From NCBI GenBank assembly GCA_036626215.1, contig JAZKSG010000056.1:1-6117 (forward strand): a DNA stretch of 6,117 bases, given 5' to 3'. Position 1 is the stretch's first letter. The number at the start of each line of letters is the position of its first letter. The stretch is from JAZKSG01 sp036626215 (GTDB lineage: Archaea; Thermoplasmatota; E2; DHVEG-1). The position numbers were made by a program, and so were the translations under genes. Below are positions 4,701 to 6,117 of this stretch, piece after piece. The notes below the pieces were generated by a model. The model searched no databases. It was not told the DNA's origin and saw nothing but the letters and a program-made list of their open reading frames with translations.

Positions 4701-5972
4701 ATGGATGAAGAGATATTAGTAGAATGGAACCCATGGTGGGCAGACGACTTTGAATTAGACTACACAAAAAGAGACATCCAAACAAGATTAAACAAGTGGT
4801 TAAAACGAAAAGAAATCATTCCAATAACAGGATGCAGAAGGGCTGGAAAAACCACACTCATGTATATAACTATCAATAATTTACTCAAACAAGTCAAAAA
4901 GGAGAATATATTGTTTATCAAATGCGATGATGAAAGAGTTGAAGAAGAAAATTTGATAGAAAAAGTTAGAGAAAAACACAAAGAAATGTTTAACCCTCAG
5001 GGAAGAACATATATTTTTTTAGATGAAATACAGGAAATCAAAAACTGGGAGAAAACGATTAAAAGAATATATGATTTAGATGAAAAAACAAAAATATTTC
5101 TCAGCGGCTCAAGACTTCTCAAAAGTGAACTCAGTTCAGCTCTAGCAGGTCGTTTCATCTACTTCGACATCTATCCATTCTCCTTTAGCGAGCTACTAAA
5201 AGCTAAGGATATGAAATGGAAAAATCGAGCGGATCTTCTTTCAAAAAAATCTAAAATCAAACATTATCTAAGAGAATATCTGCAATGGGGAGGATTTCCC
5301 GAAATAATTTTGGAAGATGACGAAGAAAAAAAGAAAGAACTACTTCGTTTCTATTCTGACAGTATACTATACCGGGATGTAATCAAACGTTCAGGTATAA
5401 ACAAACCAGAAAAAGTAGAAAAACTAAAAAACTATCTGCTATCCAATTTCACAAACATGCTCAACTACTCCAGAATAGCAAAGCATTTAGGTGTTTCCTC
5501 AGACACAATATCAAGCTACATACATCATATGCAGGAAAGCTACTTTTTCTTTCAACTATCCATGTTTTCATACTCCATAAAAAAACAACAGTTTAACCCC
5601 AAAAAAATATACTGCATAGATAACGGCATAAGAAACTCAGTTGGTTTTAAATTCAGCGATGATCTAGGACGATTGTATGAAAACACTGTATTCCTTGAAC
5701 TTTACAACAAATATGATGAGATATACTATTGGCGACATCAGGACATAGAAGTAGATTTTTTAGTAAAAGAAAATGATTCAATTAAAAAATTAATACAAGT
5801 ATGCTATGATGTCTCTAAAGCAAGAGAAAGAGAGTTAAAATCTTTGATACAAGGCCTAGAAAAATTCGATCTAAAGAAAGGAATCATAATAACAGGAGAT
5901 ACCAGAAAAAAGGTAGAAATCAACGGTAAAAAAATAGAATACATCCCTCTATGGGAATGGCTTTCCAGCTGA
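4701..5972 (+). CDS. AAA ATPase of the AAA_14/DUF4143 family
   Basis: A complete 423-residue P-loop ATPase, a usual length for the family. Walker A is GCRRAGKTT (44-52, K50) and Walker B is YIFLDEI (104-110, D108 and E109). A sensor-like IFLSGS (132-137) and the family signature LAGRFIYFDIYPFSFSEL (148-165) follow; R151 is a candidate arginine finger. Residues about 252-288 look like a winged helix-turn-helix (YSRIAKHLGVSSDTISSYI). The C-terminal DUF4143 part contains YYWRHQDIEVDFLV (E350, D352) and LIQVCYD (364-370), which resemble a PD-(D/E)XK fold core, but the usual (D/E/Q)xK lysine is cysteine (C368), so nuclease activity is doubtful. These proteins are numerous in archaeal and some bacterial genomes, often as single genes, and their cellular job is not established. 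The gene appears monocistronic, with its own promoter and a tRNA-like end converging on it. No transmembrane segment or signal peptide is visible. Confidence 0.9.
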   Translation: MDEEILVEWNPWWADDFELDYTKRDIQTRLNKWLKRKEIIPITGCRRAGKTTLMYITINNLLKQVKKENILFIKCDDERVEEENLIEKVREKHKEMFNPQGRTYIFLDEIQEIKNWEKTIKRIYDLDEKTKIFLSGSRLLKSELSSALAGRFIYFDIYPFSFSELLKAKDMKWKNRADLLSKKSKIKHYLREYLQWGGFPEIILEDDEEKKKELLRFYSDSILYRDVIKRSGINKPEKVEKLKNYLLSNFTNMLNYSRIAKHLGVSSDTISSYIHHMQESYFFFQLSMFSYSIKKQQFNPKKIYCIDNGIRNSVGFKFSDDLGRLYENTVFLELYNKYDEIYYWRHQDIEVDFLVKENDSIKKLIQVCYDVSKARERELKSLIQGLEKFDLKKGIIITGDTRKKVEINGKKIEYIPLWEWLSS

Positions 5973-6048
5973 TATCTTTGTAGAACATTAAAATCCATAT
6001 AAGCTAATTATCGAATTAATGTAAAGATGCTACTCAGTTTTATAAAAC

Positions 6049-6091
6049 ATTTTTCTAAATTTTAACAAATTATTGTTTTTATTTAATTTTT
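6049..6091 (+). terminator. T-rich stretch downstream of the ATPase gene
   Basis: CATTTTTCTAAATTTT (6049-6062, running on) and TTGTTTTTATTTAATTTTT (6073-6091) are successive T-rich tracts without a strong hairpin. Archaeal transcription can stop at such tracts alone. The near-palindrome GTTTTATAAAAC lies just before, at 6037-6048. Confidence 0.35.
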
Positions 6092-6102
6092 GAATATAAA
6101 GA

Positions 6103-6117
6103 TGTCGGGGGCGGGAT
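6103..6117 (-). tRNA. probable 3' end of a tRNA gene (cut by the window edge)
   Basis: On the minus strand the last bases read AT CCCGC CCCCGAC A. This fits positions 59-60 of a T-loop, the 3' half of a T-stem (CCCGC), the 3' half of the acceptor stem (CCCCGAC, implying a 5' end GTCGGGG) and discriminator A73 at 6103. The GC-rich burst is sharp against very AT-rich flanks, as is typical of tRNA genes in such genomes. CCA is not encoded, which would be normal in many archaea. The amino acid identity cannot be read from 15 bases. The alternative is a plus-strand protein start at ATG 6102 (MSGAG), which lacks a ribosome site. Confidence 0.5.

Noticed and set aside
6102..6117. Possible plus-strand protein start ATG TCG GGG GCG GGA
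   Set aside because: There is no Shine-Dalgarno, and the codons are far more GC-rich than other genes here. The minus-strand tRNA reading explains the composition better, though it is not proven.

Overview
This AT-rich window probably comes from an archaeon, most likely a euryarchaeote. The signs are upstream elements that read as TATA boxes with a purine-rich BRE rather than -35/-10 pairs, at least one promoter placed for a leaderless transcript, frequent ATA (Ile) and AGA (Arg) codons, a 7TM-type sensor kinase of a kind common in methanogens, an AAA/DUF4143 ATPase, and a probable tRNA end without an encoded CCA. The lineage is an inference, since no rRNA or other diagnostic marker is present.

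Left part (1-1938, minus strand). In transcription order there is a highly divergent protein with the motif order of a cis-prenyltransferase (undecaprenyl/dehydrodolichyl diphosphate synthase fold), then a 141-base gap with its own TATA-like element, then a HAD-family hydrolase, then the first 39 codons of an NAD(P)-dependent sugar epimerase/dehydratase-like protein that runs off the window. The HAD and epimerase genes are tightly spaced and probably co-translated. A HAD phosphatase, a nucleotide-sugar-type epimerase and a polyprenyl-carrier-type enzyme would fit cell-surface glycan or glycolipid synthesis, but that link is inferred from adjacency.

Middle part (1939-4700, plus strand). A divergent promoter region leads into a two-gene two-component operon: a 647-residue membrane histidine kinase (seven TM helices, PAS, duplicated coiled coil, HisKA, HATPase) overlapping by ATGA with a 122-residue stand-alone receiver. 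The pair has no DNA-binding output. The 336-base gap after it contains two or three successive stem-loops, two of them followed by T-rich tracts, and then an inverted repeat that overlaps the promoter of the next gene.

Right part (4701-6117). A complete 423-residue AAA ATPase of the AAA_14/DUF4143 type appears to stand alone. Its C-terminal PD-(D/E)XK-like region seems to lack the usual catalytic (E/Q)xK lysine. The last 15 bases read as the 3' end of a tRNA gene on the minus strand, converging on the ATPase. I see no CRISPR array, insertion sequence or complete mobile element. Nothing here amounts to a clear new defence or other system. The strongest leads are the degenerate cis-prenyltransferase homologue and the structured region behind the two-component operon.
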